From: Paenibacillus profundus
GTDB lineage: Bacteria; Bacillota; Bacilli; Paenibacillales; Paenibacillaceae
Assembly: GCF_021369635.1 (NCBI RefSeq)
Contig: NZ_JAJNBZ010000013.1
Coordinates: 86,346-150,345, forward strand
Length of the DNA stretch: 64,000 nucleotides
Reading direction: 5' to 3'
Below, one piece after another: positions 9,419 through 17,753 of this stretch (positions within the stretch are counted from its first letter, which is position 1; each line of letters begins with the position of its first letter). The position numbers and the translations under genes were made by a program. The notes under the pieces were generated by a model, which was not told the origin of the DNA, ran no database searches, and saw only the letters and a program-made list of their open reading frames with translations.

Positions 9419-10273
9419 TTACTCGTCTTTGTTAAACAATCGGTACAGATGCATAGCGATGTATGCTGTCTCGTCCTCCGACACTTCCGTCTCTAGCTTC
9501 CGTGCCATTAACGCGGCACATTCCTGCGCCACCTCGAACTCATAAGGCACCATGTCCTTCAGCTTGTCCCGGAACGGATTGCGGGAATGCTCCCCTTGGC
9601 GGATTCGCTCAATGGCGAAGCGGAGATGCGTAATGAGCCGAAGGTAGTCTATGCTGTCTTTCGGGATGTCGCCCCCTCGTCGTTCTTCGATCAGCGCAAC
9701 CAGATCCTTTAGTAGATGATTGAACTGGACCATATTCCCGACAGGAACATGTGCGACAGCCGACTGAATGTGTATCGTCAAGAATCCGATTTCATCTTCT
9801 GGCACAGTCACACCGAATGTCCGGTCAATAAGCCCGGCCGCCTGAGCAGCAAGCTCATATTCCTTCGGATTCAAGGTGCGAAGCTCCCACAAAAACGGAT
9901 TTTCAATCGCAATGTCATGGCGCAACCGGTATAGCGCATATTCAATGTGGCTCGGCAATGCGAGGTGAATATGCTCGTTCAAATCCGGCGTAAGCGCTTC
10001 AGACACCATGGAAATGATCTGCTCGGATACGGTAATGACTTCCGGATCAATCTGTTCCAAGAGCATCTGATACTGCGACAGATGCTGCTGACTCTCTAAA
10101 GCAAATGTCTTCTCAATGCGGGTGTCACTCGGAACAAGCTCTCCTCCAGGTTTAGCTCCGAATCCGAGTCCCTTTCCCATGAGAATGGTTTCTTTGTTCG
10201 TCAACACATCGTTCGCCAATACGACATTGTTGCTTAATGACCGTATAATCTCAAAGCGACGCTTGCTTGACAA
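9419..10273 (-). CDS. BglG/GlcT-family transcription antiterminator
   Basis: RNA-binding antiterminator that keeps PTS transcripts open when its sugar is present. Residues 1-60 form the CAT domain (FEIIRSLSNNVVLANDVLTNKETILMGKGLGFG). PRD1 follows, with histidines in LPSHIEYALYRLRHDI and GFLTIHIQSA. PRD2 has histidines in LRLITHLRFAIERI and AYIAMHLYRLF. These histidines receive phosphate from HPr or the cognate permease. The 284 residues are normal for GlcT/SacT. The flanking identical RATs imply that it controls both the IICB gene and crr-ptsHI. It has its own strong promoter with a cre-like box. Confidence 0.9.
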   Translation of the reverse strand: MSSKRRFEIIRSLSNNVVLANDVLTNKETILMGKGLGFGAKPGGELVPSDTRIEKTFALESQQHLSQYQMLLEQIDPEVITVSEQIISMVSEALTPDLNEHIHLALPSHIEYALYRLRHDIAIENPFLWELRTLNPKEYELAAQAAGLIDRTFGVTVPEDEIGFLTIHIQSAVAHVPVGNMVQFNHLLKDLVALIEERRGGDIPKDSIDYLRLITHLRFAIERIRQGEHSRNPFRDKLKDMVPYEFEVAQECAALMARKLETEVSEDETAYIAMHLYRLFNKDE

Positions 10274-10317
10274 CGTGAATCTCCTTTCTCATGAAATTGC
10301 GGAGATAAATCATTGAA

Positions 10318-10331
10318 TGGAAACGTTTTCG
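10318..10331 (-). promoter_or_regulatory. cre-like box before the antiterminator gene
   Basis: TGGAAACGTTTTCG (plus strand) differs from TGNAANCGNWWNCA at the last base only. It lies 26 bases beyond the -10 box, in the untranslated leader. Confidence 0.55.
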
Positions 10332-10356
10332 CATTAACGCGTTCAACTGTAAAATC

Positions 10357-10385
10357 ATTGTAGTTGAAACCGCAATCATTGTCAA
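10357..10385 (-). promoter_or_regulatory. strong sigma-A promoter of the antiterminator gene
   Basis: On the minus strand a perfect TTGACA, 17 bases, then TACAAT. Confidence 0.85.
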
Positions 10386-10473
10386 CATAAAAAGAGAATT
10401 ATGTCTAAATTTAGAATAATAATAAACTTTTTGTCAAATTAGTGTCGAACCATCAACGTCAATTGCAGCGCCG

Positions 10474-10492
10474 AAAAAGGGGTATCCCCTCT
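10474..10492 (-). terminator. terminator after ptsI
   Basis: GGGGATACCCC followed by TTTTT on the minus strand, inside a wider GCCGA/TCGGC pairing. It separates ptsI from the antiterminator gene. Confidence 0.7.
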
Positions 10493-10530
10493 CTCGGCCT
10501 ACATTTATTAACTTATAACGTGTATAAATG

Positions 10531-12270
10531 TTAAATGGATAGTTCTTGAACCGCCGCTACCCGTTTCACCACCAGGTATTGAATCTCCTCAGCTGTTTCC
10601 AGCGCTAGCGCTTCTTCGGCCAATTGTTTCATCTCATCCCGGTTCAAACGGGAGAGCAGCACGCGAACTGACAGCACGGAACTTGCGCTCATGCTGAATT
10701 CATCGAGTCCCAGTCCGAGCAGAATCGGCACCGCCTTCAGGTTGCCTGCCATTTCGCCGCACATCCCGGCCCACTTGCCTTCTTGGTGCGCCGCATCGAT
10801 AACCATGCGAATCAGGCGCAGCACCGCCGGATTAAACGGCTGTGTCAGGTGAGACACCTGCTCGTTCATACGGTCCGCCGCCATCGTATATTGAACGAGA
10901 TCGTTCGTGCCAATTGAGAAGAAATCAACTTCCTTAGCCAGCTGATCGGCGATAATCGCAGCCGCAGGCACCTCAATCATCATGCCGACTTCCATCCCTT
11001 TGTTATAGGCGATGCCTTCCTCATCCAGCTCCGCTTTCGTTTCTGCCAAGATAGCATTCGCTTCGCGCAGCTCGGTTATCGTAGATATCATCGGATACAT
11101 CAATTTGACGTTGCCGTGCGCGCTAGCACGCAAAATCGCACGCAGTTGCGTCTTGAACAGATCTTTGCGGTCCAAGCAGAGACGAATGGCGCGATAGCCA
11201 AGGAACGGGTTCATTTCTTTTGGAAGCTCCAAGTATGGCAATTCTTTGTCGCCGCCGATATCCAGCGTACGGATAACAACAGGCTTATCAGACCCGATCG
11301 TTTCGCATACCGTGACATAAGAATTGTATTGCTCTTCTTCCGACGGGAAGCTGTCACGGCCCATGTACAAAAATTCCGTACGGTATAGGCCGACACCTTC
11401 CGCCCCATTGTTCCGGGCACCCAACGCATCCTGCGGATTGCCGATGTTCGCCACCAGTTCCACTTCATGGCCATCTGCCGTTACGGAAGGCTTATCCTTG
11501 TACAGCTTCATCTCTTCTTGACGCTTCTCGAACTTCTGTTTTTTCTCTCGATACAAGCTCAACGTGTCCTCGTCCGGATTGATCAAGATAATGCCGCTCG
11601 ATCCATCCAACATGATCATGTCTCCGGTCTCGACGCTTTCCGTTGCATGCTGCAAGCCAACGACCGCCGGAATTTCCATTGAGCGGGCCATAATGGCAGA
11701 GTGCGATGTGCGTCCGCCGATGTTGGTCGCGAATCCGGCCACCTTGCTGCGATCCAGCTGCGCCGTATCGGATGGGGTCAAGTCATGTGCGAACAAGACC
11801 ACCGCCTCATCAAAGTCACTTAGCTGTGCCGACTTCTTGCCAGACAACAAGCCGAGCACACGCTGGCTCACATCGCGGAAGTCTGCCGCGCGCTCACGCA
11901 TATATTCACTGTCCATGCTCGTAAAGATATCCACAAGCTGCTGCGTCACTTCTTGAAGCGCAAATTCCGCATTCACCGCTTCTTGACGGACCTTCTCCTT
12001 CGCCTGACCGACAAATTCTTCATCCTGCAAGACAAGAATATGCGTAGCGAAGATTTCCGCATGATGTTCCCCCAACTTCGCTGCCGTGTTCTCTTTGATC
12101 TGCTCCAGCTCGTCCATCGCCTGCTGCACAGCATTCTGAAAACGCTCCACCTCGGCTTCAACGGCGTCCGTTCCAATGTCCTTGCGCTCCACCGCAGTGG
12201 CTTGCTCCTGCATGACGAATGCCTTTCCGATAGCGTATCCTGATGCTGCCGCGATTCCTTGAAGTAGCAT
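10531..12270 (-). CDS. ptsI: PTS enzyme I, phosphoenolpyruvate-protein phosphotransferase
   Basis: Cytosolic enzyme that takes phosphate from phosphoenolpyruvate to HPr. The 579 residues cover the full protein. The N-terminal HPr-binding helical and swivelling domain carries the active His in GGRTSHSAIMARSMEIPAVVG (about residue 190). The C-terminal PEP barrel shows GVGLYRTEFLYM, GGDKELPYL, NPFLGYRAIRL, PMISTITEL, IGTNDLVQY and the catalytic Cys in WAGMCGEMAG. SD GTGGAGAAA precedes the ATG. It follows ptsH by about 95 bases that contain a hairpin. Last gene of crr-ptsH-ptsI. Confidence 0.97.
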   Translation of the reverse strand: MLLQGIAAASGYAIGKAFVMQEQATAVERKDIGTDAVEAEVERFQNAVQQAMDELEQIKENTAAKLGEHHAEIFATHILVLQDEEFVGQAKEKVRQEAVNAEFALQEVTQQLVDIFTSMDSEYMRERAADFRDVSQRVLGLLSGKKSAQLSDFDEAVVLFAHDLTPSDTAQLDRSKVAGFATNIGGRTSHSAIMARSMEIPAVVGLQHATESVETGDMIMLDGSSGIILINPDEDTLSLYREKKQKFEKRQEEMKLYKDKPSVTADGHEVELVANIGNPQDALGARNNGAEGVGLYRTEFLYMGRDSFPSEEEQYNSYVTVCETIGSDKPVVIRTLDIGGDKELPYLELPKEMNPFLGYRAIRLCLDRKDLFKTQLRAILRASAHGNVKLMYPMISTITELREANAILAETKAELDEEGIAYNKGMEVGMMIEVPAAAIIADQLAKEVDFFSIGTNDLVQYTMAADRMNEQVSHLTQPFNPAVLRLIRMVIDAAHQEGKWAGMCGEMAGNLKAVPILLGLGLDEFSMSASSVLSVRVLLSRLNRDEMKQLAEEALALETAEEIQYLVVKRVAAVQELSI

Positions 12271-12326
12271 GACGGTTTCTCCACTCCTTTTGTTGATGCT
12301 TATTTCAAATCCACAGTATGCCTGCC

Positions 12327-12346
12327 AGCCCTTCTTCTGAAGGGCT
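12327..12346 (+). other. hairpin between ptsH and ptsI
   Basis: AGCCCTTC and GAAGGGCT form an 8-bp stem with a 4-base loop. A T-rich tract follows on the plus strand, not the minus strand. In the ptsHI message it would act as a processing or stability element rather than a terminator, or it ends antisense transcripts. Confidence 0.4.
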
Positions 12347-12365
12347 TTTCTTTATCCGTAATGAA

Positions 12366-12626
12366 TTAGTCGAGAACCGATTCAATAACTGTGCCTACTG
12401 CATCGATCGCTTCCGCAGCTTGATCGCCTTCCGCAGATACGGTAATGATGTCCCCTGCCTTCATGCCAAGCGTTAAGACGCCAGTGATGCTTTTCGCGCT
12501 AACTTTGCGGCCGTTGAACTCCAACGAGATTTGCGCATTTGCAAATTCCGCCGCTTTTTTCATAATCGCACCTGCCGGACGCGCATGAATCCCTTGCGGG
12601 TTTTTGATTGTAAATTGCTTTTCCAT
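12366..12626 (-). CDS. ptsH: PTS phosphocarrier protein HPr
   Basis: 86-residue phosphocarrier between enzyme I and the IIA proteins. The phospho-His lies in NPQGIHARPAG (His14). The regulatory serine is in AKSITGVLTLG (Ser46), the site used by HPr kinase in Firmicutes to make the CcpA corepressor. This fits the cre boxes in the window. Start ATG has an AAAGAGGTCATGA-like ribosome site. Co-transcribed with crr (67 bases upstream) and ptsI. Confidence 0.97.
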   Translation of the reverse strand: MEKQFTIKNPQGIHARPAGAIMKKAAEFANAQISLEFNGRKVSAKSITGVLTLGMKAGDIITVSAEGDQAAEAIDAVGTVIESVLD

Positions 12627-12693
12627 TATTCATGACCTCTTTCCATCAAAGTTTACTGGTGTTTTTACTTACGATATGTTTTACGATTCCGTC

Positions 12694-13176
12694 TTATTTC
12701 AGGACAATTTCCATCAGTTCATTCGAATTCGCCGTCACGCTGCCTGTGTTCGCTTTAAGCTCGGCGACAACATCACCGTTGGCCACAATAACAGGTGTGA
12801 TGACCGGCAGACCCGCTTCTTTAATTTGGGAGATATCGAACTCGATCAGCGTTTGACCCTTTTTCACTTTATCGCCTGTTTTGACATGAGGCTTGAACGG
12901 TTTGCCCTGCAGCGATACCGTGTTCACGCCGATATGAATAAGCAATTCAAGTCCAGATTCATGACCGAGCACCAAGGAATGGTACGTATCAATCAGATGG
13001 ATGACCTGTCCGTCAAAGGGGGCGATAAGCACTCCTTGCTCTGGTTCGATGGCGATGCCGTCACCGATAATTTTTTGTGCGAAAGCCGGGTCAGGAACTT
13101 GCTCCAATGCTACCGCTTTACCTGTAATAGGCGCTGTAATGGAGATCGTTTTCTTTTTCTTTCCAAATCCAAACAT
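12694..13176 (-). CDS. crr: PTS glucose-type IIA component
   Basis: 160-residue soluble IIA protein of the glucose/GlcNAc family. It is a beta-barrel with paired histidines in IDTYHSLVLGH (His66) and ELLIHIGVNTVSLQG (His81, the phosphorylated one), and the usual GKAVALEQVPDPAFA opening. It should phosphorylate the IIB domains of the two permeases in this window that lack IIA. SD AAGGAGGA lies 8 bases before the ATG. First gene of crr-ptsH-ptsI, behind a RAT/terminator identical in core to the one before the IICB gene. The general PTS genes therefore appear to depend on antitermination, although ptsHI are usually constitutive. Confidence 0.94.
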   Translation of the reverse strand: MFGFGKKKKTISITAPITGKAVALEQVPDPAFAQKIIGDGIAIEPEQGVLIAPFDGQVIHLIDTYHSLVLGHESGLELLIHIGVNTVSLQGKPFKPHVKTGDKVKKGQTLIEFDISQIKEAGLPVITPVIVANGDVVAELKANTGSVTANSNELMEIVLK

Positions 13177-13309
13177 ATAAATTTCCTCCTTGTATGAACC
13201 GTTATCCTATGGCAATCCGTTACTGTCAGTGTTCTGTATTTCTGTTCTTCCAGCGGGATAAATCAGCCGACGATCATGTGCAACAAATACGTGTTGCTGT
13301 TAAAAAAAA

Positions 13310-13371
13310 GCAAAAAGGCATGCGCTGAAGCATGCAGTTCACCCAGTGAACAGCCGCTTAGCTCATGCCTA
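13310..13371 (-). terminator. conditional terminator overlapping RAT 2
   Basis: AGGCATG/CATGCCT, AAGC/GCTT and GTTCAC/GTGAAC stack into one long hairpin on the minus strand, followed by TTTTTGCTTTTTTTT. Its left arm is the end of RAT 2. Confidence 0.88.
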
Positions 13372-13389
13372 GTCGTACTAGTAACACGC
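13360..13389 (-). promoter_or_regulatory. RAT 2, ribonucleic antiterminator site before crr-ptsHI
   Basis: Same 30 bases as RAT 1 at 9317-9346, while the sequences on both sides differ. It should bind the same antiterminator. Confidence 0.88.
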
Positions 13390-13416
13390 TGACTTGCAGT
13401 GTAAAATTCACCACTC

Positions 13417-13446
13417 ATTGTATCATGATGGATATTGTGTGTGCAA
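13417..13446 (-). promoter_or_regulatory. predicted promoter of crr-ptsHI
   Basis: Minus strand TTGCAC, 18 bases, TACAAT, ending about 28 bases before RAT 2. The distance fits a short leader that folds into the RAT/terminator switch. Confidence 0.6.
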
Positions 13447-13714
13447 GCGAGCCGGGCGATTGGGTAAAATTAGACATATTCGCCATCAGTACATTGGCAA
13501 ATGAGTTATGCGGTATCCATAAGATGTGCGTTCTGGTTGTAAATCATACCGCCGCATCATGCTCATACCGTCTTATTCTCTCTATACCCGATTCATTCCT
13601 GGCTGCACCACATTACACCCAGAGAAAACATTTTATTACATACCATACGTGACACGGAGGAAAGCCGTTGCAGATTCCTTTAATCTAAATAAGTAATACG
13701 TTGGTTGGGCCGTT

Positions 13715-14500
13715 CTACAGGTTGGCGTAGTGGCACAACACTCCCGCTCGATCCAGTTCCTCCGCCATATCAGCAGGGAGAAGCCGGTCCGTGATACATG
13801 CCGTCAGCTCATTGACAGGAGCTACGGAGAACAATGAAGCTTTGCCGACCTTCGTATAATCGAACACCGCGATCGTCTGCTGTGCTTGGCGCATCAGCAT
13901 GCGGGCAGTCTGTGCTTCCAGCTCGGAATACGTCGTAATGCCTTTGGTTGTAGAGAAGCCGTCGATGCCCATGAACAACTTTTCAATATTCAAATGCTCA
14001 ATCGTGCGCTCTGCGAGCGGTCCGCATAGTTCAAAGCTGTTGCTTCGCATTACGCCGCCAATGACGACAACCTGGATGCCTTCACAATCTGACAGCTCCA
14101 TCGCAATATTCACCGCATTGGTCACAACGGTAATCCCTTGGCGCTGCTTCAGCAGCTTCGCGATGAGAAACGTCGTCGTTCCGCCGGTCAAGCAAATGCT
14201 GTCACCCTCCTCGATAAAGTCAAGGGCGCGTTCTGCGATCGCTTCCTTCTCCAGCCATAGCAGTTGGCGCTTCTCTACGAAAGGAACTTCCCGTACGGAA
14301 CCAGCACCTTCAAAAATCGCGCCCCCGATCGTGCGAATCAGCTCGCCTTTCCGCTCCAATAAGTCCAAATCCCGGCGAGCGGTCGCTTCCGAGCATTCAA
14401 AACGATCGATCATCTCCGCTATCGTAATGCGTCCATTCTGTTTTAACACTTGCAAAATTTGCTGTCGGCGCTGCTCGCCTTTGGATAACGATTCACTCAT
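13715..14500 (-). CDS. DeoR-family transcriptional repressor (AgaR-like)
   Basis: 261-residue regulator. An N-terminal winged helix-turn-helix (RRQQILQVLKQNGRITIAEMIDRFECSEATARRDLDLLERKGELIRTIGGA) is followed by the DeoR C-terminal sensor domain with DSICLTGGTTTFLIAKLL, VVTNAVNIAMEL, VVIGGVMR and FDYTKVGKASL. These bind sugar phosphates in the family. The start at 14500 is chosen for the GGATGGAG ribosome site; a GTG at 14509 is in frame. It precedes agaS-, aldolase- and kinase-like genes and probably binds the dyad at 15802-15816. Effector unknown; a tagatose or galactosamine phosphate is likely by context. Confidence 0.85.
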   Translation of the reverse strand: MSESLSKGEQRRQQILQVLKQNGRITIAEMIDRFECSEATARRDLDLLERKGELIRTIGGAIFEGAGSVREVPFVEKRQLLWLEKEAIAERALDFIEEGDSICLTGGTTTFLIAKLLKQRQGITVVTNAVNIAMELSDCEGIQVVVIGGVMRSNSFELCGPLAERTIEHLNIEKLFMGIDGFSTTKGITTYSELEAQTARMLMRQAQQTIAVFDYTKVGKASLFSVAPVNELTACITDRLLPADMAEELDRAGVLCHYANL

Positions 14501-14693
14501 ACGATTCACTCCATCCGTTGCTGGTTGTTGCGTTGCGGGTTGTTACTAGGTAAAAAAGGGCTTAAACCCATGATGAATGCGGTCCAAAAGCGGTATGCCG
14601 GCAAAGCAAGAGCTGCTAGCCGGAGACAGAACCTCCGTTAGCAGCGCCAGTTACGAACTTCCTACATGCGATTCACGCAAATAGACACGCTTA

Positions 14694-15749
14694 TTATATA
14701 GATACAAATTGGGTCAAGTTCCGTGGATCGTCCGGGTTAAGGCCCCGGTTCACCGCCGTATAATAACCGTTGTATTGAATAAATGGCAAATACAATACCG
14801 CACGTGCTTCATCGCAGACATCCGCAGCACCAAGCTCGACCACCTTGTCGGCAAATTGCGTATCTTCACCGGCTTGTGCGGTTACGATGACGACCGTAGC
14901 GCCATATTGCTTCATTTCTTGAGCTACCTTCAGCTCATAGGAGCGTGCTTGTTCGGACAGCAGCAACACGATTTGCGTTTCTGGATCGACAATCGACTTC
15001 GGTCCGTGGCGGAATTCTAGCGTGCCGTATGCTTCCGTCCACGTATAGGTCATTTCTTTCAGCTTCAAGCACGCTTCCAGCGCAAGACCGTACAACGCGC
15101 CCATTCCTAAATAAATCGTTTTATTAAAAGAATTTCCGTTCACCCACGCTTCTGCCGTTTCATCCGACATTGTAACGGACGCAGCGTCGGATTGCAATAC
15201 AGCTTCCAACTCCTTGTATGCTTTCTCCTGTCCTGCGCCAAGAGCAATCGCCGCCTGCATCATGAAGGTCATGCTGCTGAGCGACTTCGTCATGACCGTG
15301 CTCTTCTCCGCACCGCGCGGCGATACAAGACAATCCGTCATATTTGCCATCTTGCTTGACGGATGACAAGTGATGCCGCACGTGGTCCAATGCGGCAGTT
15401 CCTTCACTGATTCTAACGCAAGGATGACTTCGTGAGACTCGCCCGAACGCGAAACTCCGACCAAGAGCGTCTTCTTCGATGCCGCCACGGTCTGTTCACG
15501 GAACAAGAACAAGTCGGAGGACGGATGCGCCACCGCACTGCGTCCCGTCCATTTCCGATACGTCGCCGCCATCGTCATCGCTTGGTACCAAGAGGAACCG
15601 GAGCCGATGAAGACAACTTCCTCATATTTATCGCTTCCTATATATTTCCCGATCCAATCCTGTTGTTGCTGCAATTGTGTCCATGCTTCTTGCAGAGCTG
15701 CAGCCTGATCACTAATTTCGCGATACGTATGCGTATTCTGGTTTGACAT
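14694..15749 (-). CDS. SIS-domain sugar isomerase/deaminase (AgaS-like)
   Basis: 351 residues with two SIS domains. The first shows EEVVFIGSGSSWYQAMTMAATY and TLLVGVSRSGESHEVI. The second shows TIYLGMGALYGLALEACLKLKEMTYTWTEAYGTLEFRHGPKSI, which carries the E..HG residues of the GlmS isomerase/AgaS family. AgaS converts galactosamine-6-phosphate to tagatose-6-phosphate plus ammonia, and the neighbouring aldolase and PfkB kinase would complete that route. A GlcN-6-P deaminase or fructosamine deglycase role is the alternative. Divergent from the aldolase gene, sharing a control region with a perfect dyad. Confidence 0.82.
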   Translation of the reverse strand: MSNQNTHTYREISDQAAALQEAWTQLQQQQDWIGKYIGSDKYEEVVFIGSGSSWYQAMTMAATYRKWTGRSAVAHPSSDLFLFREQTVAASKKTLLVGVSRSGESHEVILALESVKELPHWTTCGITCHPSSKMANMTDCLVSPRGAEKSTVMTKSLSSMTFMMQAAIALGAGQEKAYKELEAVLQSDAASVTMSDETAEAWVNGNSFNKTIYLGMGALYGLALEACLKLKEMTYTWTEAYGTLEFRHGPKSIVDPETQIVLLLSEQARSYELKVAQEMKQYGATVVIVTAQAGEDTQFADKVVELGAADVCDEARAVLYLPFIQYNGYYTAVNRGLNPDDPRNLTQFVSI

Positions 15750-15801
15750 TCCACAAAATCCTCCTTTATAATCAACTTAATGAAATTATAAGTCATTATT
15801 T

Positions 15802-15816
15802 TGATTGTTTCAATCA
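15802..15816. promoter_or_regulatory. candidate DeoR-type operator between agaS-like and aldolase genes
   Basis: TGATTG-TTT-CAATCA is a perfect dyad placed centrally in the 89-base divergent region. It is the only symmetric site there and the natural target for the DeoR regulator encoded next door. Confidence 0.5.
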
Positions 15817-15838
15817 TAATATGCAGGAGGCTATGCAA

Positions 15839-16708
15839 ATGGGACATCTTATCAGCTCTACATCTATGCTGCAAGCGGCTCGCGAACAAGGCTTTGGCAT
15901 TACCGCTTTCAACGTTCACACCTTGGAAATGCTGCAGGCAGTCGTTGAAGCCGCAGAAGAAACGCAAACTCCCCTCATTTTGCAAACGACGGTGGGTACG
16001 GTGAAGCACTTAGGGCCGGAATACATCGTATCTGCCGCCCAAACCGCAGCCAAGCTCTCTTCGGTTCCTATCGCACTTCATCTAGACCATTGCACTGATT
16101 ATGATCTCATTGTAAAATGTATCCGCGCTGGCTATACATCCGTCATGATCGATGCGTCGATGCATCCATATGAAGAAAATATTAGCCGCACGAAGGAAGT
16201 TGTGAAAGTGGCTACAGCCGCAGGCGTCAACATCGAAGCCGAGCTTGGCAAAGTCGGCGGCGTGGAAGACGATATCGTCGTCGAAGAAGAAGATGCGCGA
16301 CTTGCCGTTCCTGAAGAATGCGCTGCGTTCGTCGAGGCGACCGGCGTCCCTACGCTTGCTCCAGCAATCGGCACCGCGCACGGTATTTATAAAGGTGAAC
16401 CGAAAATTGCGTTCGAGCGACTGGAACGAATTTATGCAGATGTGAGCGTTCCACTCGTTCTGCACGGCGGCTCTGGCATTCCGGAAGAACAAGTGAAGCG
16501 CTGCGTGAAATATGGCATGGCAAAAATGAACGTTGCCACAGAGCTGCGCATTGCCTTCTCCGATGCGATTAAAGCCGTATTTGCAGGGAATCCTGACGAG
16601 AACGATCCACGTAAATATATGGTGCCTGCGAAAGAGGCAGTAAAAGCACTAGCTAAGAGCAAGATGGAAATGGCCGGCTGTATCGGCAAGGCGAACGCGG
16701 TTCGCTAA
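15839..16708 (+). CDS. class II ketose-bisphosphate aldolase (tagatose- or fructose-bisphosphate)
   Basis: 289-residue zinc aldolase. Motifs are AFNVHTLEMLQAVVEAAEE, PIALHLDHCTD (zinc His), VMIDASMHPYEENI, NIEAELGKVGG, AIGTAHGIYKGEPKI (zinc His), LHGGSGIPEEQVKR (zinc His, phosphate loop) and KMNVATELR. Sequence and length fit the GatY/KbaY group acting on tagatose-1,6-bisphosphate; context with AgaS and a PfkB kinase supports this, but fructose-bisphosphate is possible. The ATG at 15839 lies 8 bases after AGGAGG. An ATG six bases earlier is too close to it, and the frame is open further upstream into agaS without a start signal. Confidence 0.87.
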   Translation: MGHLISSTSMLQAAREQGFGITAFNVHTLEMLQAVVEAAEETQTPLILQTTVGTVKHLGPEYIVSAAQTAAKLSSVPIALHLDHCTDYDLIVKCIRAGYTSVMIDASMHPYEENISRTKEVVKVATAAGVNIEAELGKVGGVEDDIVVEEEDARLAVPEECAAFVEATGVPTLAPAIGTAHGIYKGEPKIAFERLERIYADVSVPLVLHGGSGIPEEQVKRCVKYGMAKMNVATELRIAFSDAIKAVFAGNPDENDPRKYMVPAKEAVKALAKSKMEMAGCIGKANAVR

Positions 16709-16745
16709 CCGCTGCAACAGCCCGCTTCATGTTGGAGGAACGTAT

Positions 16746-17678
16746 ATGATTACAACAGTAACCTTGAATGCGGCGATCGATAAGACATACATCATCCCCG
16801 GATTCAACCTTAATTCCTTGCACCGGGCGGAGCAAATGAATGCGACTGCCGGAGGCAAAGGCATCAATGTGGCTCGCGTCATCCGCACGCTCGGTGAAGA
16901 CGTGATCGCAACAGGGTTCGTCGCTGGCTTCAATGGGATGGCGATCTCAGAGAAGCTGCGCCAGGAAGGAATTCCGTCCGATTTCATCACGGTGGAGGGC
17001 GAATCGCGCCTCTGCTTGAATGTGATCGACCCGGAAGGAGGCACCCAGACGGAGCTGTTGGAAGCCGGCCCTTCCATTCCGGCAGAAGCGATAGAGTCGA
17101 TGAAGGAGAGGATAGCGAAGCTCGCTTCGCACTCCTCACATGTCGTCTTCTCCGGCAGTCTGCCCAAAGGATGCCAGCTTGGGCTCTATGCCGAGCTTAT
17201 CACCATCGCCCGCGGGGCCGGCGCTATCCCGGTGCTGGATACGAGCGGTGAGGCGCTGGTGGAAGGCATTGCTGCACGTCCTTATCTTATCAAGCCGAAC
17301 GAGCATGAAGTCGTGAAGCTGACGGACGGCAACGCGGAAGAGGAAGACGACATCAAATCCGCTCTGCTCCGGCTAGCGAAGCAGGGCATCGCGAATGTCG
17401 TCGTCTCACTCGGTGAGCGCGGGGCGCTGTCCGCTATGGATAAGCAGTTATTCCGCGTGAGCATTCCGCGCATCGACGCCGTCAACGCCGTCGGCAGTGG
17501 AGATTCCATGGTCGCCGGTCTGGTCGTCGCGGACAAACGCGCTTTACCGGCGGAAGAACGGCTGAAGCTGGGGGCCGCCTGCGGCACGGCCAATGCGCTC
17601 ATGCCATCCGCTGGCATGGTGCGACTTGAGGATGTCGAGGCGTTGAAGCAACAAATTCAAGTGGAAACACTTCTATAA
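16746..17678 (+). CDS. PfkB-family kinase, tagatose-6-phosphate or fructose-1-phosphate type
   Basis: 310 residues of the ribokinase/PfkB fold. MITTVTLNAAIDKTY and TAGGKGINVARVIRTLGEDVIATGFVAG form the sugar-binding lid side, and VNAVGSGDSMVAGLVV holds the catalytic Asp and anion hole. The LNAAIDK opening and GGKGINVAR are typical of 1-phosphofructokinase/LacC. Given the AgaS and tagatose-type aldolase neighbours, phosphorylation of tagatose-6-phosphate is the best guess. It follows the aldolase by 37 bases with a TGGAGGAACGT ribosome site, so the two are an operon. Confidence 0.85.
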   Translation: MITTVTLNAAIDKTYIIPGFNLNSLHRAEQMNATAGGKGINVARVIRTLGEDVIATGFVAGFNGMAISEKLRQEGIPSDFITVEGESRLCLNVIDPEGGTQTELLEAGPSIPAEAIESMKERIAKLASHSSHVVFSGSLPKGCQLGLYAELITIARGAGAIPVLDTSGEALVEGIAARPYLIKPNEHEVVKLTDGNAEEEDDIKSALLRLAKQGIANVVVSLGERGALSAMDKQLFRVSIPRIDAVNAVGSGDSMVAGLVVADKRALPAEERLKLGAACGTANALMPSAGMVRLEDVEALKQQIQVETLL

Positions 17679-17699
17679 CAGCAACCCTGCCCTATATAT

Positions 17700-17744
17700 A
17701 CGGCCGCCCGCATCCTGTATGCCCAGACAGGTGCGGGCGGCCGT
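17700..17744. terminator. bidirectional terminator between the PfkB kinase and bioC
   Basis: ACGGCCGCCCGCA and TGCGGGCGGCCGT form a 13-bp perfect stem with a 19-base loop, shared by the two convergent operons. Confidence 0.8.
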
Positions 17745-17753
17745 TTGATTTCG

